A stretch of 64,000 nt of DNA from Aggregatilinea lenta (GTDB taxonomy: Bacteria; Chloroflexota; Anaerolineae; Aggregatilineales; Aggregatilineaceae), in contig NZ_BFCB01000003.1 of NCBI RefSeq assembly GCF_003569045.1, positions 372,001 to 436,000 of the forward strand. The letters run 5' to 3'. How positions within the stretch are numbered: position 1 is the first letter of the stretch; each line of letters begins with the position of its first letter. The notes below the pieces were generated by a model. The model was not told the DNA's origin. It worked only from the letters and a program-made list of their open reading frames with translations, and searched no databases. Below, in pieces: positions 54,254 through 63,425 of the stretch. Both the position numbers and the translations under genes were made by a program.

Positions 54254-54278
54254 TTTTCTGCTCGACCGTTAAAACCTG

Positions 54279-54314
54279 ACACGGCGCTGTAGACTTGCTG
54301 CAGCGCCGTGTTTG
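54279..54314 (+). terminator. Hairpin after the ferredoxin gene
   Basis: ACACGGCGCTG (54279-54289) and CAGCGCCGTGT (54301-54311), followed by only TT. It may terminate weakly. Confidence 0.5.
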
Positions 54315-54370
54315 CATTTCTGGTACCAGATCGTTCTCGACGCGTTGGCACGGGCAGCAAGGAGCGACAC

Positions 54371-55336
54371 ATGAGCGAATCAGGCATTGGGTGGAGGTCG
54401 CGCCTGTGGCAGCAGACGATGATCCGCGCGGCGCGCAGCAGCCTTCTCAGCCGCGTGATGGAAGGCAATCCCCTCACGCACCGCCTCTCGCGGCGCTACG
54501 TCGGCGGCGGGACCCGCGCGGAAGCGCTAGAAACGGTCCGCGCGCTGGCGCAAAAGGGCCTGCACAGCTCGCCCTACTACCTGGGCGAATACGTCGATAC
54601 GCCGGAGCTGGTTGAGCGTAACGTGCGCGAAATCCTCGACGCGCTGGCCGTGTTCGACGCCGCCGAGCCGCCGGTCTTCTTCTCGGTCGATCCCACGCAG
54701 ATCGGCTACACGATCTCCGACGATCTGGGCCGCGCCAACGCCCTGCGCATCGCGGAGGCGCTGCGGCAGTACCCTGGCATCCGCTTCATCATGATCGACA
54801 TGGAAGATGCGTCGTACGTGGAGCGCACCATTGCGCTGTACGAGACACTGCGTGAGGCCGGGGCGCAGGTGGCGATCACGCTGCAAGCCTACCTTTACCG
54901 TACTGAACCGGACTTCGAGCGGTTGGCGAGCGCGGGCGCACGCATCCGGCTGGTGAAAGGGGCGTTCGTGGCAGGGAAAGACATCGCCTACACGCAGAAA
55001 TCCGACATTGACGCCGCGTACGAGCGTATCGCGCGCCGCGCGCTGGACCCAGATCTGAAGACGGCGGGCGCGTACCCGATCTTCGCCACGCATGACGACC
55101 GCGTCCTCGACGCGCTCGCGCCGCTGATCCGCGCAAACGGCTGGGAGCCGGATCAGTACGAGATCGAGATGCTGCTGGGCGTGCGCGAGCCGCTACAGCG
55201 CCGTCTGGCGCAGGAAGGCCATACCGTGCGCGTCTACGTGCCGTTCGGCACGGCGTGGTGGGCTTACACTGTGCGCCGGGTGGGCGAAAACCCTGCAAAC
55301 GCGCGCTTCGTGCTCCAGGCGTTGTGGGGGCGCTGA
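54371..55336 (+). CDS. Proline dehydrogenase family protein
   Basis: A 321-residue monofunctional FAD-dependent proline dehydrogenase, which oxidises proline to pyrroline-5-carboxylate. Barrel strands carry IRFIMIDMEDASY, VAITLQAYLYRTEPDFERL, RIRLVKGAFVAGKD, and the end has YEIEMLLGVREPLQRRLAQEGHTVRVYVPFGTAWWAY, with the family's arginine pair. AAGGAG supports the ATG at 54371. No P5C dehydrogenase gene is adjacent. Confidence 0.9.
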   Translation: MSESGIGWRSRLWQQTMIRAARSSLLSRVMEGNPLTHRLSRRYVGGGTRAEALETVRALAQKGLHSSPYYLGEYVDTPELVERNVREILDALAVFDAAEPPVFFSVDPTQIGYTISDDLGRANALRIAEALRQYPGIRFIMIDMEDASYVERTIALYETLREAGAQVAITLQAYLYRTEPDFERLASAGARIRLVKGAFVAGKDIAYTQKSDIDAAYERIARRALDPDLKTAGAYPIFATHDDRVLDALAPLIRANGWEPDQYEIEMLLGVREPLQRRLAQEGHTVRVYVPFGTAWWAYTVRRVGENPANARFVLQALWGR

Positions 55337-55693
55337 GACGAAATAAGGATCTGTCGCAGCCAGACTGCCGTTGACAAATAGCCAATAAACTCATCGACGG
55401 GCATCTCACCGGCCTGTTCAATGATGCTTTTCATTGCCGTCAGTATTCACGACTGCGCCGTCTGGAGAAACAGACCCTATATTCCACTGGTATACCTGAA
55501 CATCGTGAAGTGCCGCTGAATTGAGGACGAATGAATCCGGCGGCACGGTTTATTATTTTTTGCAATTTGGGGCTAACACTCTACACTTGGCACGAACCGA
55601 TTGGCTTCATCGTGAAAAAGTGTTCAATCAGGAGGGAACCCGTTTCCTCTGCCCTAGGGGGGCGTGAAGGGGCAGCGGGAAACCGTGACACGA
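55337..55693. other. Spacer upstream of the CAP/LysM gene
   Basis: No gene is supported. TTGCAA-N16-TACACT near 55560-55588 is a possible promoter for the CAP protein. Short overlapping frames here look like chance. Confidence 0.4.
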
Positions 55694-56722
55694 ATGGTGA
55701 CTTCAACCCTCAAGTGGCGCATCGTAACCGTAGCTGCCCTCGTCGGGGCACTTATCGCATTCGGCGGGGCTGGCGCAGCATTGCGCGCACCCGATACCGT
55801 CCTGGCGCAGGGCGATTCCGGCTCGACCGTGGTCAGCGCGGTGAACGCCTACCGCGTGACACACGGCCTGCCCGCGTTGACGGTCAACGCCTCGCTGATG
55901 GCCGCGGCGCAAAATCACGCCAGCTGGATGGCCGCGAGCTATACCTATTCGCACACCGGTGACGGCGGGACTTCGCCGCAGAATCGCGCCAACGCGGCGG
56001 GTTACTCCGGCAACGTGCTCGAAAACTTCTTCCTGGGCGGGTCGGCCAGCTCGCAGGATGCCGTCAACTGGTGGGACACCAGCCCGGTGCACAAGGCCGG
56101 CATGCTCGCCACGCCGCACACCGAGGTTGGCGCGGGCTTCGCGTCGAACGGTGACGTGCGGATCTTTGTGCTGGTGGTCGGCAACCCTGTGCCGCCGACG
56201 CCGGTGCCCAGGGTCGCCTCTGGCGGCGCTGCGGTCGAGGAAGAGGAAGAAGAGGCCGGGCCGCCGATGATCATGATCTATAAGAGCGATCCGCGCGAAG
56301 ATGGCTCGGTTGTGCATGACGTGCAAGAGGGTCAAACGCTGTGGGACATCTCCGCCGTGTACGGCGTCGGCCTGGACGAGCTGAGCGCGCTGAACTACCT
56401 GAAACCGGGCGACGTGATCCACCCTGGCGACCAGATCCTGGTGCAGTTAGGGCCGGGACAGACACCGCCGCCGCCGCCGGAGCAGCCGAAGACCCACGTA
56501 GTCGAGGAAGGCGAGACGATCTGGGAGATCGCCGTGCTGAATGGGCTGACGGTAGACGAACTGCTGGCCCTGAACGGCCTGACGCGCGCGGATGTGCTGG
56601 TTCCCGGCACGGAACTGTGGCTGCGTGCGGACGATCCGGCCACGGCGGAGCCGACCGCCCCGGCGGCCACTGTTCCACCGACACTTGCCGGGCCGACCCC
56701 CACGCCAGCGCCACCCGCCTGA
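55694..56722 (+). CDS. Secreted CAP-domain protein with two LysM domains
   Basis: An exported protein of 342 residues from the ATG chosen. A signal peptide is followed by a CAP/SCP domain (about 45-165) with NAYRVTHGLPAL, ASLMAAAQNHASWMAA and the YSHTG histidine. A glutamate run (EEEEEE) follows, then LysM domains (about 212-250 and 270-310, each starting HxVxEGxTxWxI) and a proline/threonine tail. It probably sits on the cell wall; CAP function in bacteria is unclear. GTG codons at 55664 and 55685 are alternative starts. A strong terminator follows. Confidence 0.85.
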   Translation: MVTSTLKWRIVTVAALVGALIAFGGAGAALRAPDTVLAQGDSGSTVVSAVNAYRVTHGLPALTVNASLMAAAQNHASWMAASYTYSHTGDGGTSPQNRANAAGYSGNVLENFFLGGSASSQDAVNWWDTSPVHKAGMLATPHTEVGAGFASNGDVRIFVLVVGNPVPPTPVPRVASGGAAVEEEEEEAGPPMIMIYKSDPREDGSVVHDVQEGQTLWDISAVYGVGLDELSALNYLKPGDVIHPGDQILVQLGPGQTPPPPPEQPKTHVVEEGETIWEIAVLNGLTVDELLALNGLTRADVLVPGTELWLRADDPATAEPTAPAATVPPTLAGPTPTPAPPA

Positions 56723-56751
56723 GTCGCGGCGCGTATCAATTAGCCTCCTTC

Positions 56752-56794
56752 AAGGAGCGGCGGTAAACTCGTGGACGAGCCGCCGCTCCTTTTT
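56752..56794 (+). terminator. Intrinsic terminator
   Basis: AAGGAGCGGCGG (56752-56763) and CCGCCGCTCCTT (56780-56791), with an inner CTCG/CGAG stem and a TTTTT run. Confidence 0.88.
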
Positions 56795-56826
56795 GTGTTG
56801 CGGCCCCGCCGAAAGTAGATTTTGTG

Positions 56827-57660
56827 ATGGCCCACACGATAGACGGTTTTGTGTTCGACCTGGACGGCACGGTTTATCTGGGCGATCGCGCGCTGCCTGG
56901 CGCACCGGAGACAATCGCCACACTGCGCGCGCAGGGCAGGCACGTCCTGTTCGTGAGCAACAAGCCGCTGGAGCCGCGCCAGAACTACGCCGCCAAGCTA
57001 ACCCGCCTGGGCATCCCGACCGGGCCGGACGATGTCATCACGTCGGGCTACGTGATGGGCTACCATCTCGCCCGCGAGTACCCCAAGCTGCGGTATTACG
57101 TGGTGGGCGAGCAGCCGCTGCTCGACGAGCTGCGCAGCCACGGCCTTGAGGTCGCCGGGGAGTTCGAGTCGCAGAACCCCAAGGACGTGATCCAGCCCGA
57201 CGGCATCGACGCGGTGATTGTCGCCTTCGACCGCACGCTGGACTATCGCAAGCTCAACACGGCGTATCAGGCGCTGCTGAACGGCGCGCGCTTCTTCGCC
57301 ACCAACGCCGACAAGATGTGCCCCATGCCCGGCGGCGGCATCCCCGACGCGGGCGCGACCATCGCCGCGCTGGAGCATATCACCGGGCGGCAGCTCGAAC
57401 TGCTGGCGGGCAAGCCGTCGCTGCTGATCATGCAGGTGGCGCTGGACCGGCTGGGGCTGCCCGCCGGGCGCTGCATGATGATCGGGGACCGGCTGGAGAC
57501 AGATATGCGCATGGGCCAGCAGGCAGGCATGGTCACGGCAGCGGTGATGTCCGGCGCGTCCACGCGCGAGGACGTAGCGCGCATGGAGCGCCCACCCGAC
57601 CTCGTGCTGGACGGCATCGGCAACCTGCCGGACGCGCTCGCGGCGATGGAGAGCGCGTAA
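56827..57660 (+). CDS. HAD-IIA family phosphatase (NagD/pNPPase type)
   Basis: A 277-residue HAD hydrolase with a type IIA cap. Motif I is FVFDLDGTVYLG, motif II VSNK, the lysine is in AGKPS, and motif III is MIGDRLETDMRMGQQAGM. The central TNADKMCPMPGGGIPDAGA is the hallmark of the NagD/pNPPase group, which dephosphorylates nucleotides or sugar phosphates. The ATG at 56827 was chosen; a GTG lies one codon earlier. Confidence 0.9.
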   Translation: MAHTIDGFVFDLDGTVYLGDRALPGAPETIATLRAQGRHVLFVSNKPLEPRQNYAAKLTRLGIPTGPDDVITSGYVMGYHLAREYPKLRYYVVGEQPLLDELRSHGLEVAGEFESQNPKDVIQPDGIDAVIVAFDRTLDYRKLNTAYQALLNGARFFATNADKMCPMPGGGIPDAGATIAALEHITGRQLELLAGKPSLLIMQVALDRLGLPAGRCMMIGDRLETDMRMGQQAGMVTAAVMSGASTREDVARMERPPDLVLDGIGNLPDALAAMESA

Positions 57661-58027
57661 GGGCAGCGGATAGCCGTTGGCGATTAGCGGTTGGCAGGAA
57701 GCGATAGGCTGAACGTTGACCGTTTCGGATGCAATCGGGCGGTGGAAGTTGTGTTGTTTCGCCCCCATCCCCTGACCCCTTCCCGCACGCAAGCGGAGGG
57801 AAGGAGGAAAGAGCAAAAAACCGGGTTGAGCAAGCTCTGCCCCCTACACGAGCACGCGAGGATTTGCTTGATTCCCCTTTCCAACTTGATTGGAGAGGGG
57901 CTGGGGGTGAGGCCGGCTTGAAATGTTTTGAGTTCCTGGCTTTTAGCTAAAAGCTCATCGCTAACCGCTAAAAGCTGATGTTTGCGCGTTGGGTTCTTTG
58001 CAAAAGTCTTATGAGGAGATCCGTACC
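57661..58027. other. Spacer with repeats upstream of the epimerase
   Basis: It carries family-3 fragments (57681-57694, 57957-57971), a family-2 variant (57762-57805) and a family-2 copy (57872-57912). No gene or convincing promoter is visible. Confidence 0.5.
57872..57912 (+). repeat. Palindromic repeat, family 2
   Basis: TTCCCCTTTCCAACTTGATTGG...AGAGGGG plus the CTGGGGGTGAGG tail. Confidence 0.7.
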
Positions 58028-58885
58028 ATGCCAAAATTTGGCGCACATGCATTTGTTTGGATACCCGACTGGAACACCGAGATGGGCAACCAGGCGATTG
58101 CCGAAGCCGCGAAAGCGGGCTGCGACTTCATCGAGATCCCGATCCTGCGCCCTGACGACTTCGACGCAGCGGCGCACAAGAAGGCGCTGAAGGATGCCGG
58201 GATCGAAGCGGCAGCCTCCACCGTGCTGCCCCGCGACGCGCACGCGCCGAAGGCCCCCGACAAGGCCATCGCCTACCTGAAGGCGTGCCTGGACCAGCTC
58301 GAAGCGGTCGGCGGCACATACCTGGGCGGCTGCATCGGCTATTCGCTGGGCTACCTGACCGGCGCGGCTCCCACGGCTGCCGAGCGTCAGACGGTGATCG
58401 ACGTGCTGGGCGAGGTCGCAGACTATGCCAAGGCGCGCGGCATGACGCTGTCGCTGGAAGTCTGCAACCGTTACGAGACGTATATGTACAACGCGCTGGC
58501 GGACGGTCAGGACGCGGTCAAGGCCGTGCGCGCGCTGGGCTTTGACAACATCGAGCTGCACGCCGACACGTACCACATGAACATCGAGGAAGAGGGCTTC
58601 TACCAGCCGCTGGTCGATGCCGCCGAGACGCTCGGCTACATCCACATGAGCGAGAGCCATCGCGGGCTGGTCGGCTCCGGCACGGTGATTTGGGATCAGG
58701 TCTTCAAGGGCCTGGCCGACGCGCATTACACCGGTCCGCTGGTGTTGGAATCGTTCGCGGCAGTCAACAAAGACCTGATTGCGGCAACGTGCCTGTGGCG
58801 TCCGCCGAACCAGCCGCCTGCGGTGCTGGCGGGTGAGGGCATCAAGTTCCTGCGGGATGGCGCGGCGAAGGTCGGACTGGCATAG
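58028..58885 (+). CDS. Sugar 3-epimerase, D-tagatose/D-psicose (allulose) epimerase family
   Basis: A 285-residue TIM-barrel ketose epimerase/isomerase. The metal-binding residues of the family are seen in SLEVCNRYE (Glu), LHADTYHMNIEE (Asp and His), HMSESHRG (His) and VLESF (Glu). It should interconvert ketohexoses at C3; the preferred sugar cannot be told. GAGGAG supports the ATG at 58028. It stands apart from the other sugar loci. Confidence 0.88.
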   Translation: MPKFGAHAFVWIPDWNTEMGNQAIAEAAKAGCDFIEIPILRPDDFDAAAHKKALKDAGIEAAASTVLPRDAHAPKAPDKAIAYLKACLDQLEAVGGTYLGGCIGYSLGYLTGAAPTAAERQTVIDVLGEVADYAKARGMTLSLEVCNRYETYMYNALADGQDAVKAVRALGFDNIELHADTYHMNIEEEGFYQPLVDAAETLGYIHMSESHRGLVGSGTVIWDQVFKGLADAHYTGPLVLESFAAVNKDLIAATCLWRPPNQPPAVLAGEGIKFLRDGAAKVGLA

Positions 58886-58912
58886 CGTCCCGGTAACCAA
58901 TGGCGATTGGGC

Positions 58913-58939
58913 GTAGGGGCAAGGTCGATCTGCCCCTAC
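58913..58939 (+). repeat. Palindromic repeat, family 1 (variant centre)
   Basis: GTAGGGGCA...TGCCCCTAC. Confidence 0.6.
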
Positions 58940-59163
58940 GATCACGCTACGCCCCGACACTTCCGTAGAATCCGTTTGAGAACCCCCCATCTCCAGCCCT
59001 TCCCCCACAAGGAGGGAAAGGAGAACGGCAGTTCCCCTCCCCGCCGCTGGCGTGAGGCAGGGGTTCGGGGTGGCGGCAAACGCGAATCGACGTAACCTTT
59101 CAAATGGTTTCTTACGCCGCCGGAGAAGCGATCCGCCGCGTGACGAGTTAAAGGATCATCACC

Positions 59164-60432
59164 ATGGATCACCCAGTCGAAATCGTAATCGGCCATGACG
59201 CCATCGAGCGCCTGGTCCAGTTTTGCAAGGATCTGCCTGAGCCGAGCCTGACGTTGGTCGCGGACACGAACACGTACGCGGCCCTGGGCGAGCGTGTCGA
59301 GCGCGCGCTGACCGAGGCCAAGCTTGAGGTGCTGCCAATTATCCTGCGCGGCGAGGAAGTCGCGGCGGACGAGAAGCGTCTGGTCGAAGTGCTGGTGAAA
59401 GCGCCGCCCGTGCCGCAGACCTTCCTGGCGGTGGGCAGCGGCACGATCACGGACATCGCGCGTTACGTCAGCTACCGCACGGGGAACAAGTTCATTTCCG
59501 TGCCAACGGCGGCCTCGGTGGACGGCTTTGTGTCTACGGGCGCGCCGCTGGTGGTGGGCGGCATCAAGGATACCTACCCCTCGCATGGCCCCTACGCGCT
59601 GTTCGGCGACCTGAAGACGCTGGTCGAAGCGCCGCGTCCGCTGACGGCGGGCGGGTTCGGCGATATCCTGGGCAAGGCGAATTCGCTCGCCGACTGGGGG
59701 CTGGGCCAACTGCTGTGGAACGAGCCGTATGACGCGGGCATCGCGCAGCGCACGCGCATTACGCTGGACGAGTGTATTCAGAATGCCGAGGAGATCCGCA
59801 GCGGGTCCGAGCAGGCCCTGCATGCGCTGCTGGAGGGGTTAATCGAGTCCGGCCTGTGCATCCTGGACTTCGGCAACTCGCGGCCTGCGTCCGGCGCGGA
59901 GCATCACTGTTCGCACTACTGGGAGATGCAGCTGCTCAAGCTCGGTCGCCCGGCGATTCTGCACGGCGCGAAGGTAGGCTACGCCGCGATCCTGATGTCG
60001 CAACTTTACGCGCAGGTGCGGGGACTGACACAGGACGAGGTCGCGCGCCTCGCTGCCGCTGCGTCCGTGCCCTCGCGCGAGGCGCAGATCGAGGAGATCC
60101 GCGCGGCGTATGGCGAGTCGGCGGATGGCATCATCCAGATCCAGCAGCCGTTCCTGTCGCTGACAGATGCGGACGTGGCGCAGCTTCAGCAGCGCATCGT
60201 GGCCGAGTGGCCGACGATCCAGGCGATCGCCGCGACGGTCCCGCCGCCGGAGGCCATCACGCACGCGCTGGAGACGGTCGGCGCGCCGGTAAGCTGGCGC
60301 ACGCTCGGCCTGCCGGAGTCGGTGGTCGCGGGCGGGCCGCGCTACGGGCATTACCTGCGCAACCGCTTCACGATCCTCAAGCTGTTCGGCTTCCTGGGCC
60401 TCGACGCGCCGGGATCGATTGAGTACGTGTAG
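59164..60432 (+). CDS. sn-Glycerol-1-phosphate dehydrogenase (AraM/EgsA type)
   Basis: A 422-residue NAD(P)-dependent dehydrogenase that reduces dihydroxyacetone phosphate to glycerol-1-phosphate. Family segments are AVGSGTITDIARY (nucleotide loop), SVPTAASVDGFVS, GGFGDILGK (metal Asp), GAEHHCSHYWE and LHGAKVGYA (metal histidines). In archaea the product starts ether lipids; bacterial AraM feeds a minor glycerolipid. AAAGGA lies about 10 bases upstream. No partner prenyltransferase (PcrB/GGGP synthase) is nearby. Confidence 0.9.
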   Translation: MDHPVEIVIGHDAIERLVQFCKDLPEPSLTLVADTNTYAALGERVERALTEAKLEVLPIILRGEEVAADEKRLVEVLVKAPPVPQTFLAVGSGTITDIARYVSYRTGNKFISVPTAASVDGFVSTGAPLVVGGIKDTYPSHGPYALFGDLKTLVEAPRPLTAGGFGDILGKANSLADWGLGQLLWNEPYDAGIAQRTRITLDECIQNAEEIRSGSEQALHALLEGLIESGLCILDFGNSRPASGAEHHCSHYWEMQLLKLGRPAILHGAKVGYAAILMSQLYAQVRGLTQDEVARLAAAASVPSREAQIEEIRAAYGESADGIIQIQQPFLSLTDADVAQLQQRIVAEWPTIQAIAATVPPPEAITHALETVGAPVSWRTLGLPESVVAGGPRYGHYLRNRFTILKLFGFLGLDAPGSIEYV

Positions 60433-60467
60433 GTCCATTTCACGCTCATACGAGCGTTTGATAAAGG

Positions 60468-60494
60468 CAGGGCGGGTTGCAAACCCGCCCCTAC
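60468..60494 (-). repeat. Palindromic repeat, family 1
   Basis: CAGGGCGGGTTGC...AACCCGCCCCTAC. Confidence 0.7.
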
Positions 60495-60540
60495 TGCATC
60501 CACTGTCGTGGATGATCCCGATTGTCTCGCACCTGCTTTT

Positions 60541-60566
60541 GTAGGGGCAGGTTTGTAACCTACCCG
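60541..60566 (+). repeat. Palindromic repeat, family 1
   Basis: GTAGGGGCAGGTT...AACCTACCCG. Confidence 0.65.
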
Positions 60567-60573
60567 GCTCATT

Positions 60574-60598
60574 CGGGCGGAGCTTGCTCCGCCCCTAC
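60574..60598 (-). repeat. Palindromic repeat, family 1
   Basis: CGGGCGGAGC...GCTCCGCCCCTAC, only 7 bases from the previous copy and opposite to it. Confidence 0.7.
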
Positions 60599-60733
60599 GA
60601 AAATCACGGTGGCGATCGGTGGTCGCATCGACCCTCCGCAGACCCCGCGCCTGAAACCCCTGTCGGCATTCCGCCGGGTCGGGGTATCATAGGCGCATTC
60701 GATCCCTGTGTCTGTCTCACCGCCGAGGAACCT

Positions 60734-61930
60734 ATGACTCATTCCGTACTGGATCGCATCCAGCCCCTGCGCATGGATAACGACTTCGCCCGCGACACGA
60801 TGACCCGGCGCGTGCCGGGCATTCTGCGCGAGGTGCAGGCCGTCAACCCCGACTACCCGCCCGAAATCATGCAGGCCATCGACCGGCTGCGCGACGCGCT
60901 GGTCAACGACGAGCCGATCGCCATGCTCGACCTGCTGCCCGCGCCGCCGCCCGACTATGTGGACTGGCTGGTGACGTGGCGCGCGCAGAGCAAACGCTCC
61001 CCGCGCATGACGTGGCAGAGCGCCGAGTGGTTTTTCACCGAAACGTACCTGTACCGCTGCCTGATGCAGGCAATCCGCTGGCATGAAACCGGGCGCGACC
61101 CGTTCGTGGCGATCAAGCAGCGCGACATGCGGAGCGAGCGCTTCTTGCAGTTGGTGACGGCGGCGCTGGACGTGCAGGGCAGCTTTTCAGAGAAGCTGGG
61201 ACAGATGCTGGCGATTGACCTGTGGGGCAACCGCGTCGATCTCAGCCATCCCGCCAGCGACCTGGCCGACAAGGCCGCCGCTGACGACGATCTGCTGGTG
61301 GACGACACGGCGGCGGTGGTCGATCTGATTCGCCCGGATGGCCCGCGCGCGGACGGCGCGATCCACCTCGTCACCGACAATGCGGGCAGCGAGCTGGCGC
61401 TGGACCTCGTGCTGCTCGACCTGCTGGTGGTGGGCAGCGGCAGCCCGGTCGTGCTGCACGTCAAGCCGCACCCCACCTACGTTAGCGACGCGACGGCGGC
61501 GGACATCTGGACTACGCTCGACGTGTTCGAGGCGGCAGGCGGCACGCCGTCGGCCCTGGCGCAGCGGCTGCGGGCCGCGTGGCAGGCCGGGCAGTGGCGC
61601 ATGACCACGAATCACCTGTGGGGCAGCGCGCGCTACCTGTGGGAAATGCCGCCCACGCTCTACGAGGCATTCGACCACGGTCGCCTGATCATCTTGAAGG
61701 GTGACGTGAACTACCGCCGCCTTACCGGGGACACCGTCTGGACCGACGACGTGACCTTCGCGGATGTGGTCGGCAAGCTGCCGCTGCCGGTGCTGGCGCT
61801 GCGCAGCCTGAAGTGCGACTCGGCGGTGGGCCTGCCCCAGCCGCGCGCCGCCCAGCTCGACGCCACGACGCCCGGCTGGCGCGCCACGGGGCAGTACGGG
61901 GTGATCCAGTTCGCCCGGAACGCTTCGTAG
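60734..61930 (+). CDS. DUF89/ARMT1-family metal-dependent phosphatase
   Basis: A 398-residue protein like the ARMT1 branch of DUF89 damage-control phosphatases. The N-terminal helical part contains WQSAEWFFTETYLYRCLMQAI. The metal and phosphate site is in LVTDNAGSELALDLVLLDLL, and KPHPTYVSDAT and NHLWGSARYLWEMPPTLYEAF follow. Members remove phosphate from damaged or side-product sugar phosphates such as fructose-1-phosphate. GAGGAA precedes the ATG. The next gene lies 19 bases on and may be co-transcribed. Confidence 0.85.
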   Translation: MTHSVLDRIQPLRMDNDFARDTMTRRVPGILREVQAVNPDYPPEIMQAIDRLRDALVNDEPIAMLDLLPAPPPDYVDWLVTWRAQSKRSPRMTWQSAEWFFTETYLYRCLMQAIRWHETGRDPFVAIKQRDMRSERFLQLVTAALDVQGSFSEKLGQMLAIDLWGNRVDLSHPASDLADKAAADDDLLVDDTAAVVDLIRPDGPRADGAIHLVTDNAGSELALDLVLLDLLVVGSGSPVVLHVKPHPTYVSDATAADIWTTLDVFEAAGGTPSALAQRLRAAWQAGQWRMTTNHLWGSARYLWEMPPTLYEAFDHGRLIILKGDVNYRRLTGDTVWTDDVTFADVVGKLPLPVLALRSLKCDSAVGLPQPRAAQLDATTPGWRATGQYGVIQFARNAS

Positions 61931-61949
61931 CGGGACTGATAAGCCCGGC

Positions 61950-62795
61950 ATGAGTCCCGTTATTCGCCGCCGCTCCGCTCGTCCCGAAGGCCAGCCGACA
62001 CGCGGCAAGACGACGCGCAATCGTCTGCGTCGCACGGATCTGTTCCTGCTACTCAACGAAGGGCCGCTGGTCCGCGCGGAGGGCGGAGCTTATGACCGCG
62101 CCTACTTCGTGGATCTGGGCTACGGCGCGGAGCCGTTCACCACGCTCGAAAGCGCCGAACGGCTGCGCGCGGCGAACCCGCGCCTGCCGGTGCTGGGCGT
62201 GGAGATCGACTCGGAGCGCGTGGCGCGTGCCGTGCCGTATGCGGGTGAGGGCGTATTGTTCCGGCTGGGCGGCTTCAACGTGCCGCTGGCGGCGGGCGAG
62301 TCGGCGCGGATCATCCGCGCGTTCAACGTGCTGCGCCAGTACGAGGAAGGCCAGGTGCGCGAGGCGTGGCAGGTCATGGGGCGCACGCTGCTGCCCGGCG
62401 GCGTGCTGATGGAGGGTACGTCCGATCCGTTTGGGCGGCTCTGGGTTGCCAACCTGCTGCGGCGGACCGGGGATACGCTGGTCTATGAGGGGCTGCTGTT
62501 CAGCACGAATTTCCGCTGGGGATTCGAGCCGCGCCTGTTCCAGCCTGTGCTGCCCAAAAACTGCATCCACCGGATGCTGCCCGGTGAGCCGATCAACGAC
62601 TTCATGGACGGCTGGCACCGCGCCGCGCGCGAGACGGTGGCGTTCAACGAGTGGGGGCTGCGACAGTGGTTCGAGGCCAGCGCGCACGCGCTCGTCGCGC
62701 AAGGCTTCCGGGTGGATGGGCGGCGCAAGCTGCTGCGGCGCGGCTTCTTGGTGTGGAAGGAGTCGCCGCACGGCGATGCGCTGATCCCGCTTTAG
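61950..62795 (+). CDS. Class I methyltransferase-like protein
   Basis: A 281-residue protein with a basic N-terminus. A Rossmann-type SAM motif (AYFVDLGYGAEPFTTLE, motif I) and LGVEIDSERVARA (acidic end of strand 2) follow, with RIIRAFNVLRQYEEGQVREAWQVMGRTLLPGGVLMEGTSD in the position of motifs IV-VI. The substrate is unknown. The ribosome site is weak (AAGCCC). It probably forms a unit with the DUF89 gene. Confidence 0.65.
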   Translation: MSPVIRRRSARPEGQPTRGKTTRNRLRRTDLFLLLNEGPLVRAEGGAYDRAYFVDLGYGAEPFTTLESAERLRAANPRLPVLGVEIDSERVARAVPYAGEGVLFRLGGFNVPLAAGESARIIRAFNVLRQYEEGQVREAWQVMGRTLLPGGVLMEGTSDPFGRLWVANLLRRTGDTLVYEGLLFSTNFRWGFEPRLFQPVLPKNCIHRMLPGEPINDFMDGWHRAARETVAFNEWGLRQWFEASAHALVAQGFRVDGRRKLLRRGFLVWKESPHGDALIPL

Positions 62796-62807
62796 GCGCG
62801 AGGGGGA

Positions 62808-63425
62808 TCAGCCGGGGTTGTCGGCGGTGAGGTGGTTCGCAGCGTCCAGCTCGTCGGGCGTGTTGATGTTCATGAACGACAGCCCTTGCGGATCGACCTG
62901 CCGCGTTTCGGCCTCGTCCACGTAGCGCACTTTCACGCGGTCGTAAAACCCGAACAGCTTCAGCCGCCCCGCGTCGATCTGCTCGCGGATGACGGGCATG
63001 CACGCCTTGCTGTAAATGGCGAGCGTGCCCTGCGGCAGATCGCCCACGCGCGGCGCGATGACGTCGTAGGGGCCGGATGGCTCCGCGCGCAGCGTATTCA
63101 TGTGCCGCAGCAGCGCCGGGCTGATGAACGGCATGTCGCACGCGACGACCAGCACCGCGTCCGTGCGGCTGTGATGCAGCGCGGTCAGCACGCCGCCGAG
63201 CGCGCCCTTGTTGGGGATGAGGTCGGGGTAGGCGGGCAGATTCAGGTGCGCGAACTGCTCTGCCGAGTTGGTGATCAGAATCGTCTCGTCCACGCCGGGG
63301 ACCTGCGCGATCCGGGCGAGGATGTGCTCGATCAGCGGGCGGCCTTGCAGCAGCACGAATGCTTTGTTTTGCCCCATGCGCGAGCTTTTGCCGCCCGCCA
63401 TGAGCGCTACGGTTAACCCTGACAC
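62808..63425 (-). CDS. mobA: Molybdenum cofactor guanylyltransferase
   Basis: A 205-residue nucleotidyltransferase that attaches GMP to molybdopterin. The signature LMAGGKSSRMGQNKAFVLLQGRPLIEH is near the N-terminus, PDLIPNKGALGGVLTAL follows, and the metal site is VVACDMPFISP. The C-terminus has SFMNINTPDELDAAN. The GTG at 63425 places the signature where MobA proteins have it; an ATG at 63476 would add 17 residues. The convergent neighbour is the methyltransferase-like gene, 12 bases away. Confidence 0.88.
   Translation of the reverse strand: MSGLTVALMAGGKSSRMGQNKAFVLLQGRPLIEHILARIAQVPGVDETILITNSAEQFAHLNLPAYPDLIPNKGALGGVLTALHHSRTDAVLVVACDMPFISPALLRHMNTLRAEPSGPYDVIAPRVGDLPQGTLAIYSKACMPVIREQIDAGRLKLFGFYDRVKVRYVDEAETRQVDPQGLSFMNINTPDELDAANHLTADNPG

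Larger units (their letters stand above)
60433..60733. other. Spacer filled with family-1 repeats
   Basis: It holds three family-1 palindromes in about 130 bases, in both orientations. No gene is visible. Confidence 0.55.

Noticed and set aside
55531-55962. A 143-codon frame upstream of and overlapping the CAP gene
   Set aside because: Its second half is a shadow of the CAP signal peptide and domain; its first half has no recognisable content.
56740-56943. A 67-codon minus-strand frame over the terminator
   Set aside because: It spans the terminator hairpin and the start of the HAD gene and has no ribosome site.
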